Below, piece after piece: positions 15,988 to 25,455 of a DNA stretch of 64,000 nucleotides; position 1 is the first letter of the stretch; every line of letters begins with the position of its first letter. A model generated the notes under the pieces. The model was not told the origin of the DNA. It did not search any database and saw nothing but the letters and a program-made list of their open reading frames with translations. The stretch covers positions 2,852,001 through 2,916,000 of the forward strand of contig OZ243889.1 in NCBI GenBank assembly GCA_965213525.1. The letters are read 5' to 3'. The position numbers and the translations under genes were made by a program. The stretch comes from G965213525 sp965213525 (GTDB taxonomy: Bacteria > Actinomycetota > Acidimicrobiia > Acidimicrobiales > Poriferisodalaceae).

Positions 15988-17196
15988 GTGGCCCTCGACC
16001 ACATCGTCGTGGTGGGCGCCTCCCTGGCCGGCCACTGGGCCACCGAGGCGCTGCGACGTGGCGGTCACGAGGGGCGCATCACCCTCATCGGGGCCGAACC
16101 GCACCTGCCCTATGACCGGCCGCCGCTGTCCAAGGCTGCGCTCGGGCCCGACGTGCACCCCGCCACGACCACCCTGCGCGGCGCCGATCACTACGCCGCC
16201 CGGGGCATCGAGCTGCTGCTCGGCTCGGCGGCGACGGGTCTCGACCTCGACGAGCGGGTCGTCGCCGTCGGGGATCTCGAGGTCGCCTACGACGGGCTGG
16301 TGATCGCCACCGGCTCGACCGTGCGCCACCTACCCTCTGGTCACGAGCTCACCGGCGTCGAGGTGCTGCGCACCGTCGAAGACGCGCTGCGCATCCGTGC
16401 GGCGCTGGGTCGGTCGCCGGCGGTGGTCGTCGTCGGTGCCGGGTTCATCGGGGCCGAAGCCGCTGCAGCGGCACGACGGGCGGGCTGTGACGTCACCCTC
16501 GTCGAGGCGGCGCCGGTGCCCATGTCACGGGCGGTCGGCGAGGTGCTCGGCGCCGAGCTGGCCGGTCTGCACGCCCCCGAGGGCACCGAGCTCGTCACCG
16601 GGACCGGGGTGGCGGCGTTCGAGGGAGACGGCCACGTCGAGGCGGTGGTCCTCGACGACGGACGCCGTCTGGCAGCCGGTCTGGTCATCGTGGGCATCGG
16701 CACCACCCCGGCCACCGGTTGGCTGGAGGGCAGCGGGTTGGAGGTGCGCGACGGGGTGGTCTGTGACGCCTGCCTGCGGACCGCACCGGGGGTCGTAGCC
16801 GCCGGTGACGTGGCGCGCTGGCCCAACCCGCGCTACGGCGCCGAGATGCGCATCGAGCACTGGACCAACGCCCAGGAGCAGGGCGTGCGGGCGGCGATGA
16901 ACCTGTTGTCGGGCCCCGAGGCCAGCTCGCCCTCTGACAACGTCCCGTTCTTCTGGTCGGATCAGTACGACCACGTGGTGCAGCTGGCGGGGTGGGTCGG
17001 GGACGCCGACGAGACCGTGATCGCCCACCGGGGCGACGACGGCTCGCTCGTCGCCCTCGTGCGCCACGGCGACGAGCTGGCGGCGGTGCTCACCGTCGAC
17101 CGCCAGCGCCTGTCGACGCGCCTGCGCCGCCAGATGGTCGGCGGCATCGCCTTCGACGACGCCCGGGCGTTCGTCCGCGACGAGCTGGCGGCCTGA
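15988..17196 (+). CDS. FAD-dependent ferredoxin reductase (BphA4/rubredoxin reductase type)
   Basis: This 402-residue flavoprotein has two Rossmann sites, 'VVVGASLAGHWATEALR' for FAD and 'VVVVGAGFIGAEAAAAARRAG' for NAD(P)H. It has 'YDRPPLSKAAL' and the second FAD motif 'GVVAAGDVARW'. The C-terminal domain includes 'EHWTNAQEQG' and 'FFWSDQYDHVVQLAGW', typical of reductases that feed electrons to ferredoxins of oxygenases or P450s. No ferredoxin or oxygenase gene adjoins it. GTG 15988 is five bases after the small membrane protein's stop. Confidence 0.88.
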   Translation: MALDHIVVVGASLAGHWATEALRRGGHEGRITLIGAEPHLPYDRPPLSKAALGPDVHPATTTLRGADHYAARGIELLLGSAATGLDLDERVVAVGDLEVAYDGLVIATGSTVRHLPSGHELTGVEVLRTVEDALRIRAALGRSPAVVVVGAGFIGAEAAAAARRAGCDVTLVEAAPVPMSRAVGEVLGAELAGLHAPEGTELVTGTGVAAFEGDGHVEAVVLDDGRRLAAGLVIVGIGTTPATGWLEGSGLEVRDGVVCDACLRTAPGVVAAGDVARWPNPRYGAEMRIEHWTNAQEQGVRAAMNLLSGPEASSPSDNVPFFWSDQYDHVVQLAGWVGDADETVIAHRGDDGSLVALVRHGDELAAVLTVDRQRLSTRLRRQMVGGIAFDDARAFVRDELAA

Positions 17197-17217
17197 GCGG
17201 GGCGGTGGTCGACCCGG

Positions 17218-17904
17218 TCAGCCCGACCACCGGGACTGACCGAAGCGGTAGCCGACCGAGCGCACGGTCTGGATCAGCCCGGCGTGCTCCTCACCGAGCT
17301 TGGCCCTCAGCCGACGCACGTGGACGTCGACGGTCCGGGCGCCGCCGTAGTAGTCGTAGCCCCACACGCGGTTGAGGAGGATCTCCCGGGTGAAGACCTT
17401 GCCGGGGTGCGAGGCGAAGAACCGCAGCAGCTCGTACTCCATGTAGGTCAGATCGAGCGAGCGCCCCTCGATGGCGGCCTGGTAGGTCTCGAGGTTGAGC
17501 ACCAGCGACCCGTACTCGATGAGGTCGGGCTTGGTGCCGCTGCCGGTGCGCCAGAGCTGATGGCGTAGCCTCGCCTCGAACTCACGGGGCTGGAACGGCG
17601 ACAGGCAGAAGTCGTCGAACAGCTCGTCGCGCATGCCGAGCTCGTCGAGCTGGCTGCCGCGCACGAGCAGCAGCAACGGCATGACCGGTACGTCACGCTT
17701 GCGCAGGGCCCGGCACACGGCGAACGCCGGCTCGGGGTGCTGCTCGACCGACACGACGGCACCGGCCCATCCGGTGTCGGGCTCGAGGGTCCCGACCGCC
17801 ACGTCGTCGCTCACGCCCGCCCAGGCGTACCCGGCGAGGTCGAGGGCCCGAGCCAGCTCGGACGGAGGGGGGTCGGGGAAGACGGCGAAGGGCTCCATCC
17901 TCAC
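17218..17904 (-). CDS. OmpR-type orphan response regulator, GlnR-like nitrogen regulator
   Basis: Residues 1-115 are a degenerate receiver-like domain with no clear phosphorylation Asp signature. Residues 125-228 are an OmpR winged helix ('LTYMEYELLRFFASHPGKVFTREILLNRVWGYDYYGGARTVDVHVRRLRAKL', 'IQTVRSVGYRFG'). GlnR of actinobacteria is exactly such an orphan regulator and controls glnA, amtB and glnII. Here the gene overlaps the glnA stop by GTGA (17901-17904) and a GlnR-box-like site lies upstream of glnA and glnII. The GlnR assignment is inference from domain type and context; no histidine kinase is adjacent. Confidence 0.7.
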   Translation of the reverse strand: MRMEPFAVFPDPPPSELARALDLAGYAWAGVSDDVAVGTLEPDTGWAGAVVSVEQHPEPAFAVCRALRKRDVPVMPLLLLVRGSQLDELGMRDELFDDFCLSPFQPREFEARLRHQLWRTGSGTKPDLIEYGSLVLNLETYQAAIEGRSLDLTYMEYELLRFFASHPGKVFTREILLNRVWGYDYYGGARTVDVHVRRLRAKLGEEHAGLIQTVRSVGYRFGQSRWSG

Positions 17905-19226
17905 ACCGACGGGAGGTAGCGCTCGAGCTCGAACGGCGTGACCTGACGGCGGAACTCGGTCCACTCGGCCCGCTTGTTGCGCAGGAACCACTCGACGATG
18001 TGGTCGCCGATCGCCCGTCGCACCAGCTCGCTGCGCTCGAGCTCGTCGAGCGCCTCGGACAGGGTCTGGGGCAGGCGGCGTAGCCCGTGGGCGTCGAGGT
18101 CCTCCACGCTGGCCAGGTCGAGGCGCGTCTCGTCGGGCAGCTCGTAGCCCTGCTCGATGCCGTCGAGCCCTGCGGCGAGGATCACCGAGTACGCCAGGTA
18201 GGGGTTGGCCGCCGGATCGGGCGCCCGGTACTCGATGCGGGTCGAGTCGGGCTTGTCGGACTTGAAGTTGGGGACCCGCACGAGGGCCGAGCGGTTGTTG
18301 CGGGCCCAGGTGATGGCGGTCGGTGCCTCGTATCCGACGATCAGACGTCGGTAGCTGTTGATCAACTGGTTGGTGATGGCGGTGATCTCGGGGGCGTGGC
18401 GCAAGAGGCCGGCGATGAAGTGGTGGGCGAGCTCGGACAGGCCGTAGGGCCCGCCGGGGGAGTAGAAGGCGTTCTCGCCGTCTCTGAACAGCGACACGTG
18501 GGTGTGCATGCCCGAGCCCTGCACGCCCGCCATGGGCTTGGGCATGAACGTGGCGTAGACGCCGGCCTCCATGGCGATCTCTCGCACGACGAGCCGGAAG
18601 GTCATCACGTTGTCGGCCATCGTCATGGCGTCGGTGTAGCGCAGGTCGATCTCGTGCTGGCTGGGGGCGTCCTCGTGGAACGAGTACTCCACGGGGATGC
18701 CCATCGCCTCGAGCACGCTGATCGTCCGGCGACGGATGTCAGAGGCAACGTCGGCGGTCGTGAGGTCGAAGTAGCCGGCGGTGTCGAGCGGGCGGGGCGG
18801 CGAGGAGGGGTCGCCGTCGGCGAGCAGGAAGTACTCCATCTCGGGGGCGACGAAGAACGACAGCCCCATCTCCGAGGCCCGGTCGAGGTTGCGGCGCAGC
18901 ACCTGGCGTGAGTCGCCCTCGAAGGGCTGGCCGTCGGGGGAGACGACGTCGCAGAACACCCGGGCGGTCGGCTCAGAGGCCACCCAGGGCAACATCTCGA
19001 AGGTCCGGGCGTCGGGCACGGCCAAGACGTCGCTCTCGTGCACCCGGGAGAAGCCGTCGATCGATGACCCGTCGAAGCTCATGCCCTCGGCGAACGCCGC
19101 CTCGAGCTCGGCGGGGGAGGTGGCGAAGCTCTTCAGCTGGCCGAGCACGTCGGTGAACCACATCCGCACGAGACGGATACCGCGCTCCTCGACGGTGCGC
19201 AGGACGTACTCGATCTGGGGTTCCAT
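17901..19226 (-). CDS. glnA: glutamine synthetase, type I
   Basis: This 441-residue GSI makes glutamine from glutamate, ammonia and ATP. Signatures: 'GMSFDGSSIDGF', metal-site 'APEMEYFLL', 'SFHEDAPSQHEIDLRY', 'MAGVQGSGMHTHVSL', 'NSYRRLIVGYEAPTAITWARNNRSALVRVP' and 'IEYRAPDPAANPYLA'. The length fits the short GSI-alpha class, and I see no obvious adenylylation-loop insert. Start at ATG 19226, opposite glnII. Transcribed with the GlnR-like gene, which overlaps its end. Confidence 0.94.
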   Translation of the reverse strand: MEPQIEYVLRTVEERGIRLVRMWFTDVLGQLKSFATSPAELEAAFAEGMSFDGSSIDGFSRVHESDVLAVPDARTFEMLPWVASEPTARVFCDVVSPDGQPFEGDSRQVLRRNLDRASEMGLSFFVAPEMEYFLLADGDPSSPPRPLDTAGYFDLTTADVASDIRRRTISVLEAMGIPVEYSFHEDAPSQHEIDLRYTDAMTMADNVMTFRLVVREIAMEAGVYATFMPKPMAGVQGSGMHTHVSLFRDGENAFYSPGGPYGLSELAHHFIAGLLRHAPEITAITNQLINSYRRLIVGYEAPTAITWARNNRSALVRVPNFKSDKPDSTRIEYRAPDPAANPYLAYSVILAAGLDGIEQGYELPDETRLDLASVEDLDAHGLRRLPQTLSEALDELERSELVRRAIGDHIVEWFLRNKRAEWTEFRRQVTPFELERYLPSV

Positions 19227-19281
19227 GGCGTCGCATCGTGGCACACCCCCACCGAGGCCCACAGGGGCCCGGGCCCACGCG

Positions 19282-19308
19282 TTCACACGGAGGTAACGGC
19301 GGGGAAAC
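19282..19308. promoter_or_regulatory. GlnR-box-like operator between glnA and glnII
   Basis: GTAAC (19293-19297), six bases, GAAAC (19304-19308) matches the GlnR consensus gTnAC-N6-GaAAC exactly. A third, weaker half-site (TTCAC, 19282-19286) continues the same 11-bp spacing. The site lies in the 184-bp gap between two divergent glutamine synthetase genes. Confidence 0.65.
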
Positions 19309-19410
19309 CGGCCCGACACCGCCCCCGGCGACGCTCGCTGACGGTCCAGGCGACTGCCGGACCGACGGGTCACACGACCCCCCACCCCGACATCGAGAGG
19401 AACTGCATCG

Positions 19411-20409
19411 ATGGTGTACCGCGCCGAGTACATCTGGCTGGACGGTGGCGAGCCCACCCAGCACCTGCGCTCCAAGACCAAGGTCATCCCCGACACCGAG
19501 GAGCCCTCGGTGTGGGGCTTCGACGGGTCGAGCACGAACCAGGCGCCCGGTGACCAGTCCGATTGCGTGCTCAACCCGGTGTTCGTCACGCCTGACCCCA
19601 TGCGTGGCCCCGACGACCGGCTGGTGCTCTGTGAGGTGCTCGACATCGACATGAGCCCGCACCCGTCCAACAAGCGGGCTGCGTGCGCCGAGGTCGCCGA
19701 GCGCTACGCCTCGATGGAGCCGTGGTTCGGCATCGAACAGGAGTACACGTTCCTCAAGGGCGGCCACCCCCTCGGCTGGCCGATCGGCGGGTTTCCGGGC
19801 CCCCAGGGCCCGTACTACTGCGGCGTCGGCGCCGACGAGATCTGGGGTCGAGAGGTCGTCGAGGCCCACACGACGGCCTGCATCGAGGCGGGCCTCGCCA
19901 TCTCGGGCACCAACGCCGAGGTGATGATGGGCCAGTGGGAGTTCCAGATCGGCCCGGCCGGCACCGTCGAGGCTGCCGACCAGGTCTGGATGGCCCGCTA
20001 CCTCCTGTACCGCGTGGCCGAGGACTTCGACGTGGCGGCCACGCTCGATCCCAAGCCCATCAAGGGCGACTGGAACGGCGCCGGTGCGCACACCAACTTC
20101 TCGACCGCAGCGATGCGGGAGGGCTACGACCCGATCATCGCCGCCTGTGAGGCCCTCGGGAAGAAGGCCGAGCTGCACATCACCAACTACGGCGCCGGTG
20201 TCGAGGACCGCCTGACCGGTGCCCACGAGACCGCGCCGTGGACCGAGTTCAGCTACGGGGTGTCCAACCGCGGCGCCTCGGTGCGCATCCCCTGGCAGGT
20301 CGAGCGCGACAAGAAGGGCTACATCGAGGATCGCCGTCCCAACGCCAACATGAACCCCTACGTCGTGACCCGCCTCATCACCGAGACCGTCTGCAGCGCC
20401 GCCCAGTAG
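19411..20409 (+). CDS. glnII: glutamine synthetase, type II (eukaryote-like GSII)
   Basis: This 332-residue GSII has 'EYIWLDGG', 'VWGFDGSSTNQA', 'SDCVLNPVFVTPDP', 'EPWFGIEQEYTFLK', 'AEVMMGQWEFQIGP', 'GDWNGAGAHTNFST' and 'NRGASVRIPW'. GSII is found in plants, rhizobia and many actinobacteria, and usually serves ammonia assimilation under nitrogen limitation. A good Shine-Dalgarno (GAGAGGAA) precedes ATG 19411. It diverges from glnA across the GlnR-box-like site, suggesting joint nitrogen control. Confidence 0.95.
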   Translation: MVYRAEYIWLDGGEPTQHLRSKTKVIPDTEEPSVWGFDGSSTNQAPGDQSDCVLNPVFVTPDPMRGPDDRLVLCEVLDIDMSPHPSNKRAACAEVAERYASMEPWFGIEQEYTFLKGGHPLGWPIGGFPGPQGPYYCGVGADEIWGREVVEAHTTACIEAGLAISGTNAEVMMGQWEFQIGPAGTVEAADQVWMARYLLYRVAEDFDVAATLDPKPIKGDWNGAGAHTNFSTAAMREGYDPIIAACEALGKKAELHITNYGAGVEDRLTGAHETAPWTEFSYGVSNRGASVRIPWQVERDKKGYIEDRRPNANMNPYVVTRLITETVCSAAQ

Positions 20410-20456
20410 AGGGCTGGGGGAGCCGCCGTCGGGCGCACCGAACGTAGGCTGGGCAG

Positions 20457-22166
20457 GTGCAGCGACTGCGGGTGGCCGCGGCCCAGATCAACCTGCACGT
20501 CGGAGATCTCGACGGCAACGTCGAGCGCATCCTGGCCGCCTACGCCGAGGCGGTGGCGGCGGGGGCCGATCTCGTCGCCTTCCCCGAGATGGCGGTGACC
20601 GGCTACCCGCCCGAGGACCTGCTGCTCAAGCCCGGCTTCGTGGCCGCCGCCCGGGATGCGCTCGAGGCCGTCGCGGCCGAGACGACCGACGCGGCGGCCG
20701 TCGTCGGGTTCTGCGAGGCCGGGGTGGGGCTCCACAACGCCGCGGCGGTGTGCGCCCACGGCTCGGTGCGAGGGGTCTACCGCAAGCGGCTGCTGCCCAA
20801 CTACGCCGTGTTCGACGAGCGGCGATGGTTCGTCCCCGGGGACACCAGCGGCCCGCTGTTCGAGGTGGGCGGCCTGCGGGTCGGCGTCTCGATCTGTGAG
20901 GACATCTGGAGCTCGCACGGTCCGCTCATCGACCAATCCGCCGGGGGCGCCCAGGTGGGGGTCAACATCAACGGGTCGCCGTTCCGTGTCGCCAAGCCCG
21001 CTGATCGCGAACGGATGCTCGCCACCCGCGCCGCTGACGCCGGCGTGCCCCTCCTGTACTGCAACCTCGTCGGGGGCCAGGACGAGCTGGTCTTCGACGG
21101 GCACTCGGTGGCCTTTGACGCCGACGGCGAGCTGGTCGCCCGCGCCCCGCTCTTCGACGAGCACGTCCTGGTGGTCGATCTGGACGTCCGGGGCGCGTAC
21201 CGACAGCGGATCATCGACCCGCGGGGCCGTCCCGAAGGCCCCGCCCTGCCCGTCGTCGTGGTCACCGCGGCCGCCGAGCGGCGCCCGCCAGCTCCGCCCG
21301 AGCGGCCCATCCAGACGCTGCCCGGCCGGCTCGACCAGGTGTGGTCGGCCCTGGTGCTCGGCACGCGCGACTACGTCGTCAAGAACGGCTTCTCCGACGT
21401 GGTGCTCGGGTTGTCCGGGGGGGTCGACAGCTCGTTGACCGCAGCGATCGCGGCCGAGGCGGTGGGGCCCGAGCACGTCCACGCCATCGCCTTGCCGTCG
21501 CGCTACTCGACCGAGGGGTCACTCGCCGACGCGCGGGCCCTGGCCGACGGCCTCGGCATCGATCTGCGGGTCGTGCCGATCGAGCCCGCCCACCGGGCCC
21601 TGCTGGAGATGCTCGAACCCGCCGCCGATGACCCGATCGTCGGGTTGGCCGAGGAGAACCTGCAGTCGCGGGTGCGCGGGGTGGTGTGGATGGCGCTGTC
21701 GAACGCCTCGGGGTGGTTGGTGCTCACCTGTGGCAACAAGTCCGAGGCCTCGGTCGGTTACGCCACCCTTTACGGCGACACCGCCGGTGGCTTCGCCGTC
21801 ATCTCCGACGTGCCCAAGACCCTCGTGTACGAGCTGTGCCGGTGGCGCAACGAGCGCGCCCGACGTGCGATCGTGCCCGAGTCGGTGTTGACCAAGGCCC
21901 CTTCGGCCGAGCTCGCCCCCGGCCAGCGCGACGTCGACTCGCTACCCCCCTACGACGTGCTCGACCCGATCCTGCACGCCTACGTCGAGCGTGATCTCAC
22001 GGTGGCCGAGATCGCAGCCCTCGGGCACGACCCCGCCGTCGTCGCCCGTGTCGCCCTCCTCGTCGACCGCGCCGAGCACAAGCGACGCCAGTCGCCGCCG
22101 GGGCCCCGCATCTCCTCCAAGGCGTTCGGCCGTGACCGCCGACTGCCGATCACCAACGCCTTCTGA
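20457..22166 (+). CDS. nadE: glutamine-dependent NAD+ synthetase
   Basis: This 569-residue two-domain enzyme makes NAD+ from nicotinate adenine dinucleotide. The N-terminal nitrilase-type glutaminase has Glu in 'AFPEMAVTGYPPEDLL', Lys in 'YRKRLLPNYAVFDE' and Cys in 'GVSICEDIW'. The C-terminal synthetase has the pyrophosphatase loop 'GLSGGVDSSL' and 'LTCGNKSEASVGYATLYGDTAGGF'. TAGGCT at 20445-20450 is 6 bases before GTG 20457. NadB and nadC, earlier in the same pathway, lie at 56.7-59.4 kb. Confidence 0.95.
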   Translation: MQRLRVAAAQINLHVGDLDGNVERILAAYAEAVAAGADLVAFPEMAVTGYPPEDLLLKPGFVAAARDALEAVAAETTDAAAVVGFCEAGVGLHNAAAVCAHGSVRGVYRKRLLPNYAVFDERRWFVPGDTSGPLFEVGGLRVGVSICEDIWSSHGPLIDQSAGGAQVGVNINGSPFRVAKPADRERMLATRAADAGVPLLYCNLVGGQDELVFDGHSVAFDADGELVARAPLFDEHVLVVDLDVRGAYRQRIIDPRGRPEGPALPVVVVTAAAERRPPAPPERPIQTLPGRLDQVWSALVLGTRDYVVKNGFSDVVLGLSGGVDSSLTAAIAAEAVGPEHVHAIALPSRYSTEGSLADARALADGLGIDLRVVPIEPAHRALLEMLEPAADDPIVGLAEENLQSRVRGVVWMALSNASGWLVLTCGNKSEASVGYATLYGDTAGGFAVISDVPKTLVYELCRWRNERARRAIVPESVLTKAPSAELAPGQRDVDSLPPYDVLDPILHAYVERDLTVAEIAALGHDPAVVARVALLVDRAEHKRRQSPPGPRISSKAFGRDRRLPITNAF

Positions 22167-22221
22167 GCGACGGTCAGGTCCTCAGCCCCTGCGCGTCCCG
22201 GCCTCGCCCGGGCTCGTGGCG

Positions 22222-22245
22222 CACGGCCCGCCGGACCGGGCCGTG
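22222..22245 (+). terminator. hairpin downstream of nadE
   Basis: Perfect 9-bp arms CACGGCCCG (22222-22230) and CGGGCCGTG (22237-22245) flank a 6-base loop, 56 bases after the nadE stop and before the sigma-factor promoter region. Likely terminator; no U-run. Confidence 0.5.
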
Positions 22246-22284
22246 GCCCTCCAACAGGGGCGTGGGACGCCGGGCACAGGGCGC

Positions 22285-22290
22285 TAGGAT
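22285..22290 (+). promoter_or_regulatory. -10 element TAGGAT with a long leader for the sigma-factor gene
   Basis: TAGGAT would start transcription near 22297, giving a leader of about 118 bases before GTG 22415. The leader ends in a strong Shine-Dalgarno (AAAGGAG, 22404-22410). No convincing -35 was seen. An untranslated leader this long contrasts with the leaderless starts nearby. Confidence 0.4.
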
Positions 22291-22414
22291 CAACCGGCAG
22301 GGTCAGGATCGGGACGTCGCTCTCGACCTTGTGCGACAGGCGGTGACGCCCCCTGACCGCCACGTCAGGCGTGCGGTGTCGTCGTACGTCAGCGGACATC
22401 TCCAAAGGAGCGCT

Positions 22415-23362
<948 letters not shown>

Positions 23363-23401
23363 GGACCGGCCCGGGGCACCGCCGGACCGGGCGGCGGCAG
23401 C

Positions 23402-25180
23402 TCAGTGCCGGCCGTCGGCGCAACCGCAACCGCAACCGCCGCCATGGCACGGCTCCGCCCGGTGATCGCCGTGGTCTCGGTCGACGTGGTGGCCGTCCGT
23501 GCCGATCTCGAAGGTGATGGTGCGGTCGGGCGGTCGTGAGCCCTTGGCGGCGGCCATGGCTCCCACCGGCGGCCGGCAGGCCAGACCGGCCATGTGGTCG
23601 AGGGCGTAGGACGTTCCCTGGCCGAGCGCTCCGACGCCGATGGCGGCCGGGTACATGATCTCGGTGTCGAGGTCGACGTGGCCCAGGTTGAGGGCGTGGG
23701 CGATCTCGTGGGCGAGCACCTCGTGGAGCGAGTCGTTCGAGCCCCACCCCCGCCCGTACGCGTAGCCGGCCCGAAGCTGCACGGTGCCCCGCCGAGCGAA
23801 CATGTGCCAGCCACCGTCGAGGTGGTGCGCCGAGACGGTCAGCCCGCCGAGCCCGATCGAGCCCCCGGTCAGCTGCGGCTCCTCGGAGCTGTCGGAGAAG
23901 CGGATCAGCATCCCGTAGCGCGACCCGGCGTTGAACTCGCCTGCGAGCTCGGTGGTGGACCCCCGGTGCTCGAGGTCGTATCCCGACGCGGCCTCGATGC
24001 GGGCGACGACCTCGTCGAGCACCGAATCGGCGTCGGCGGGGCCCGACGAGAGGTCGGTCCAGAACGGGATGGTCGCGCACCCGTCCCACCGGAAGGGCGT
24101 GCCGTCGGGGTTCGAGTCCGCGAACAGGTAGGCGTAGGACCCCTCGGGGGCCCTCACCCCACCAGGCGTGGGGGTCGGGCCGGCTGGCGGCCTCGGCGTC
24201 GGAGGCGCCTCGGGCGCCGGTGCCGGTGCCGGTGTGGGTGCCGGTGCGGGCGTCGGTACCGGTGGGGCCGGGTCGGGACCGGGGCGCCGGAACGGGGTCG
24301 GGACCTCGGGGACGCTCAGCACCTCGCCGGTCGAGGTCACCATCAAGAACCCCGCGGCCCGGCCGTCACGGGCCACCGGCACCGCCCCGATCACCGGGTG
24401 GGGGCTGCGGCCGACGGCGTCGCCCAGGTCAGGGGCGTCGCCCATCTCGTGGACGTCGCCGCTGGCGTCGAAGATCCAGTAGCCCGCCCCGGTGGGGGTG
24501 GTGGCCATGCCGACGACGGGGGCGTCGGGCGGGTCGGCGCCGAGGCTGCCGTGGAAGTGCGCCGAGCCGAAGGTGAACACGCCGCCGTCGGCCGCCACCA
24601 GCCAGTACCCGTTGCCGTCGGCGGTGGGAGTCATCCCCCGGATGGGCTGGTTGAGCGTCATGGCGCCCGTCGAGCCGTGGAAGGCCGCGCCACCGAAGGC
24701 GAAGATGCCCCCGTCGCTGGCGGCGGTCCAGTACCCCGAGCCGTCGGGGTCAGCGGCCATGGTGATCATCGGCCGGTTCAGGGGCTGGCCGCCCATCGAG
24801 CCGTCGAAGTCGGCGTCGAAGGCGAAGATGCCGCCGTCGCGGGCGAGCATCCAGTAGCCGGTGCCGTCGGGGTCGAGCTCGATGCCGACGATCGGCTCGT
24901 TGAGCGCCACCTGGGCGAGGTCACCGAGGTGATCCTCGGGCGAGGTCGTGGTGAGCGCACCCCCGGCGGTGACCGCCCACACGGCGTCGTCGGCGCCGGT
25001 CACCGCGACCGCCGGCGCCCCACCCGCCGGCGCACTGGCCGTGAGGCGTCGGGGGACCGTCGGCGGGCCGACCGGCTGGGTCGCGCCGTCATGGTGGCCC
25101 CCCCCGGTGGCGAGGGCCGCCGCCGGGCCGGTCAGCACCAACAGGGCCGAGATCATCGCCGAGATCACCGCACGCTTCAT
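23402..25180 (-). CDS. secreted repeat-containing zinc metallopeptidase with Cys/His tail
   Basis: A Sec signal peptide (residues 1-25) leads into about five copies of a roughly 48-residue repeat with 'GYW..A.DGGIFAF...F.GS.G', probably a beta-propeller-like module. A Pro/Ala-rich linker (about 310-345) follows, then a metzincin-type domain with 'HEIAHALNLGH' (HExxHxxxxxH) and 'IMYPA' as the Met-turn. The last 30 residues are rich in His, Asp and Cys ('CHGGGCGCGCADGRH') and could bind metal. The protein is 592 residues. Substrate unknown; cell-wall or extracellular protein are possible. Convergent with the sigma-factor gene. Confidence 0.8.
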   Translation of the reverse strand: MKRAVISAMISALLVLTGPAAALATGGGHHDGATQPVGPPTVPRRLTASAPAGGAPAVAVTGADDAVWAVTAGGALTTTSPEDHLGDLAQVALNEPIVGIELDPDGTGYWMLARDGGIFAFDADFDGSMGGQPLNRPMITMAADPDGSGYWTAASDGGIFAFGGAAFHGSTGAMTLNQPIRGMTPTADGNGYWLVAADGGVFTFGSAHFHGSLGADPPDAPVVGMATTPTGAGYWIFDASGDVHEMGDAPDLGDAVGRSPHPVIGAVPVARDGRAAGFLMVTSTGEVLSVPEVPTPFRRPGPDPAPPVPTPAPAPTPAPAPAPEAPPTPRPPAGPTPTPGGVRAPEGSYAYLFADSNPDGTPFRWDGCATIPFWTDLSSGPADADSVLDEVVARIEAASGYDLEHRGSTTELAGEFNAGSRYGMLIRFSDSSEEPQLTGGSIGLGGLTVSAHHLDGGWHMFARRGTVQLRAGYAYGRGWGSNDSLHEVLAHEIAHALNLGHVDLDTEIMYPAAIGVGALGQGTSYALDHMAGLACRPPVGAMAAAKGSRPPDRTITFEIGTDGHHVDRDHGDHRAEPCHGGGCGCGCADGRH

Positions 25181-25236
25181 GACCGGGCCATCGGCACCCT
25201 CGGCCCGGCCGCTGAGGGTTCAGGCGGTGACGGGAG

Positions 25237-25253
25237 CGGTCTAGATCAGACCG
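25237..25253. other. small palindrome upstream of selC
   Basis: CGGTCT-AGATC-AGACCG is a perfect 6-bp inverted repeat lying between the metallopeptidase start and the selC -10 element. It occupies the place where a -35 would be expected, so it could be an operator. Confidence 0.35.
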
Positions 25254-25259
25254 GGGCGA

Positions 25260-25265
25260 TAGGGT
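25260..25265 (+). promoter_or_regulatory. -10 element of selC
   Basis: TAGGGT ends 12 bases before the first base of tRNA-Sec, so transcription would start about six bases upstream of the mature 5' end. No standard -35 was recognised. Confidence 0.45.
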
Positions 25266-25277
25266 CCTGCGCCCCGG

Positions 25278-25373
25278 GGAGGTGTCCGCAGACCTGGTGG
25301 CTGCCCCCGCCTTCAAAGCGGGTGGGAGGGGCGATCCCCCTCCGGCGGGTTCGATTCCCGTCCACCTCCGCCA
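25278..25373 (+). tRNA. selC: tRNA-Sec (anticodon TCA), CCA encoded
   Basis: Acceptor arms GGAGGTG (25278-25284) and CACCTCC (25363-25369) pair fully. The eighth position, where bacterial tRNA-Sec normally has another pair, is T opposite C. The anticodon arm is CCCGC-CTTCAAA-GCGGG with TCA in the loop. A long variable arm (GGGAGGGG / CCCCCTCC) and the T arm GCGGG-TTCGATT-CCCGT follow, then discriminator G and CCA. At 96 bases it has tRNA-Sec size. It is 19 kb from selA/selB, and a UGA-decoding tRNA agrees with those genes. Confidence 0.93.
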
Positions 25374-25455
25374 CCCCACCGCCGGCCCGGGCCCCGCTGT
25401 CGCACCGCACGCACGTCACGCCGGGCGTCGGGCGGGAGGCGTGAGGCGTGAGGCG

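Noticed and set aside
20358..21482. Long open frame antisense to nadE, with many similar frames opposite other genes
   Set aside because: In DNA this GC-rich, stop codons are rare in shadow frames. The protein is compositionally biased, has no recognisable motif, and nadE on the other strand is certain.
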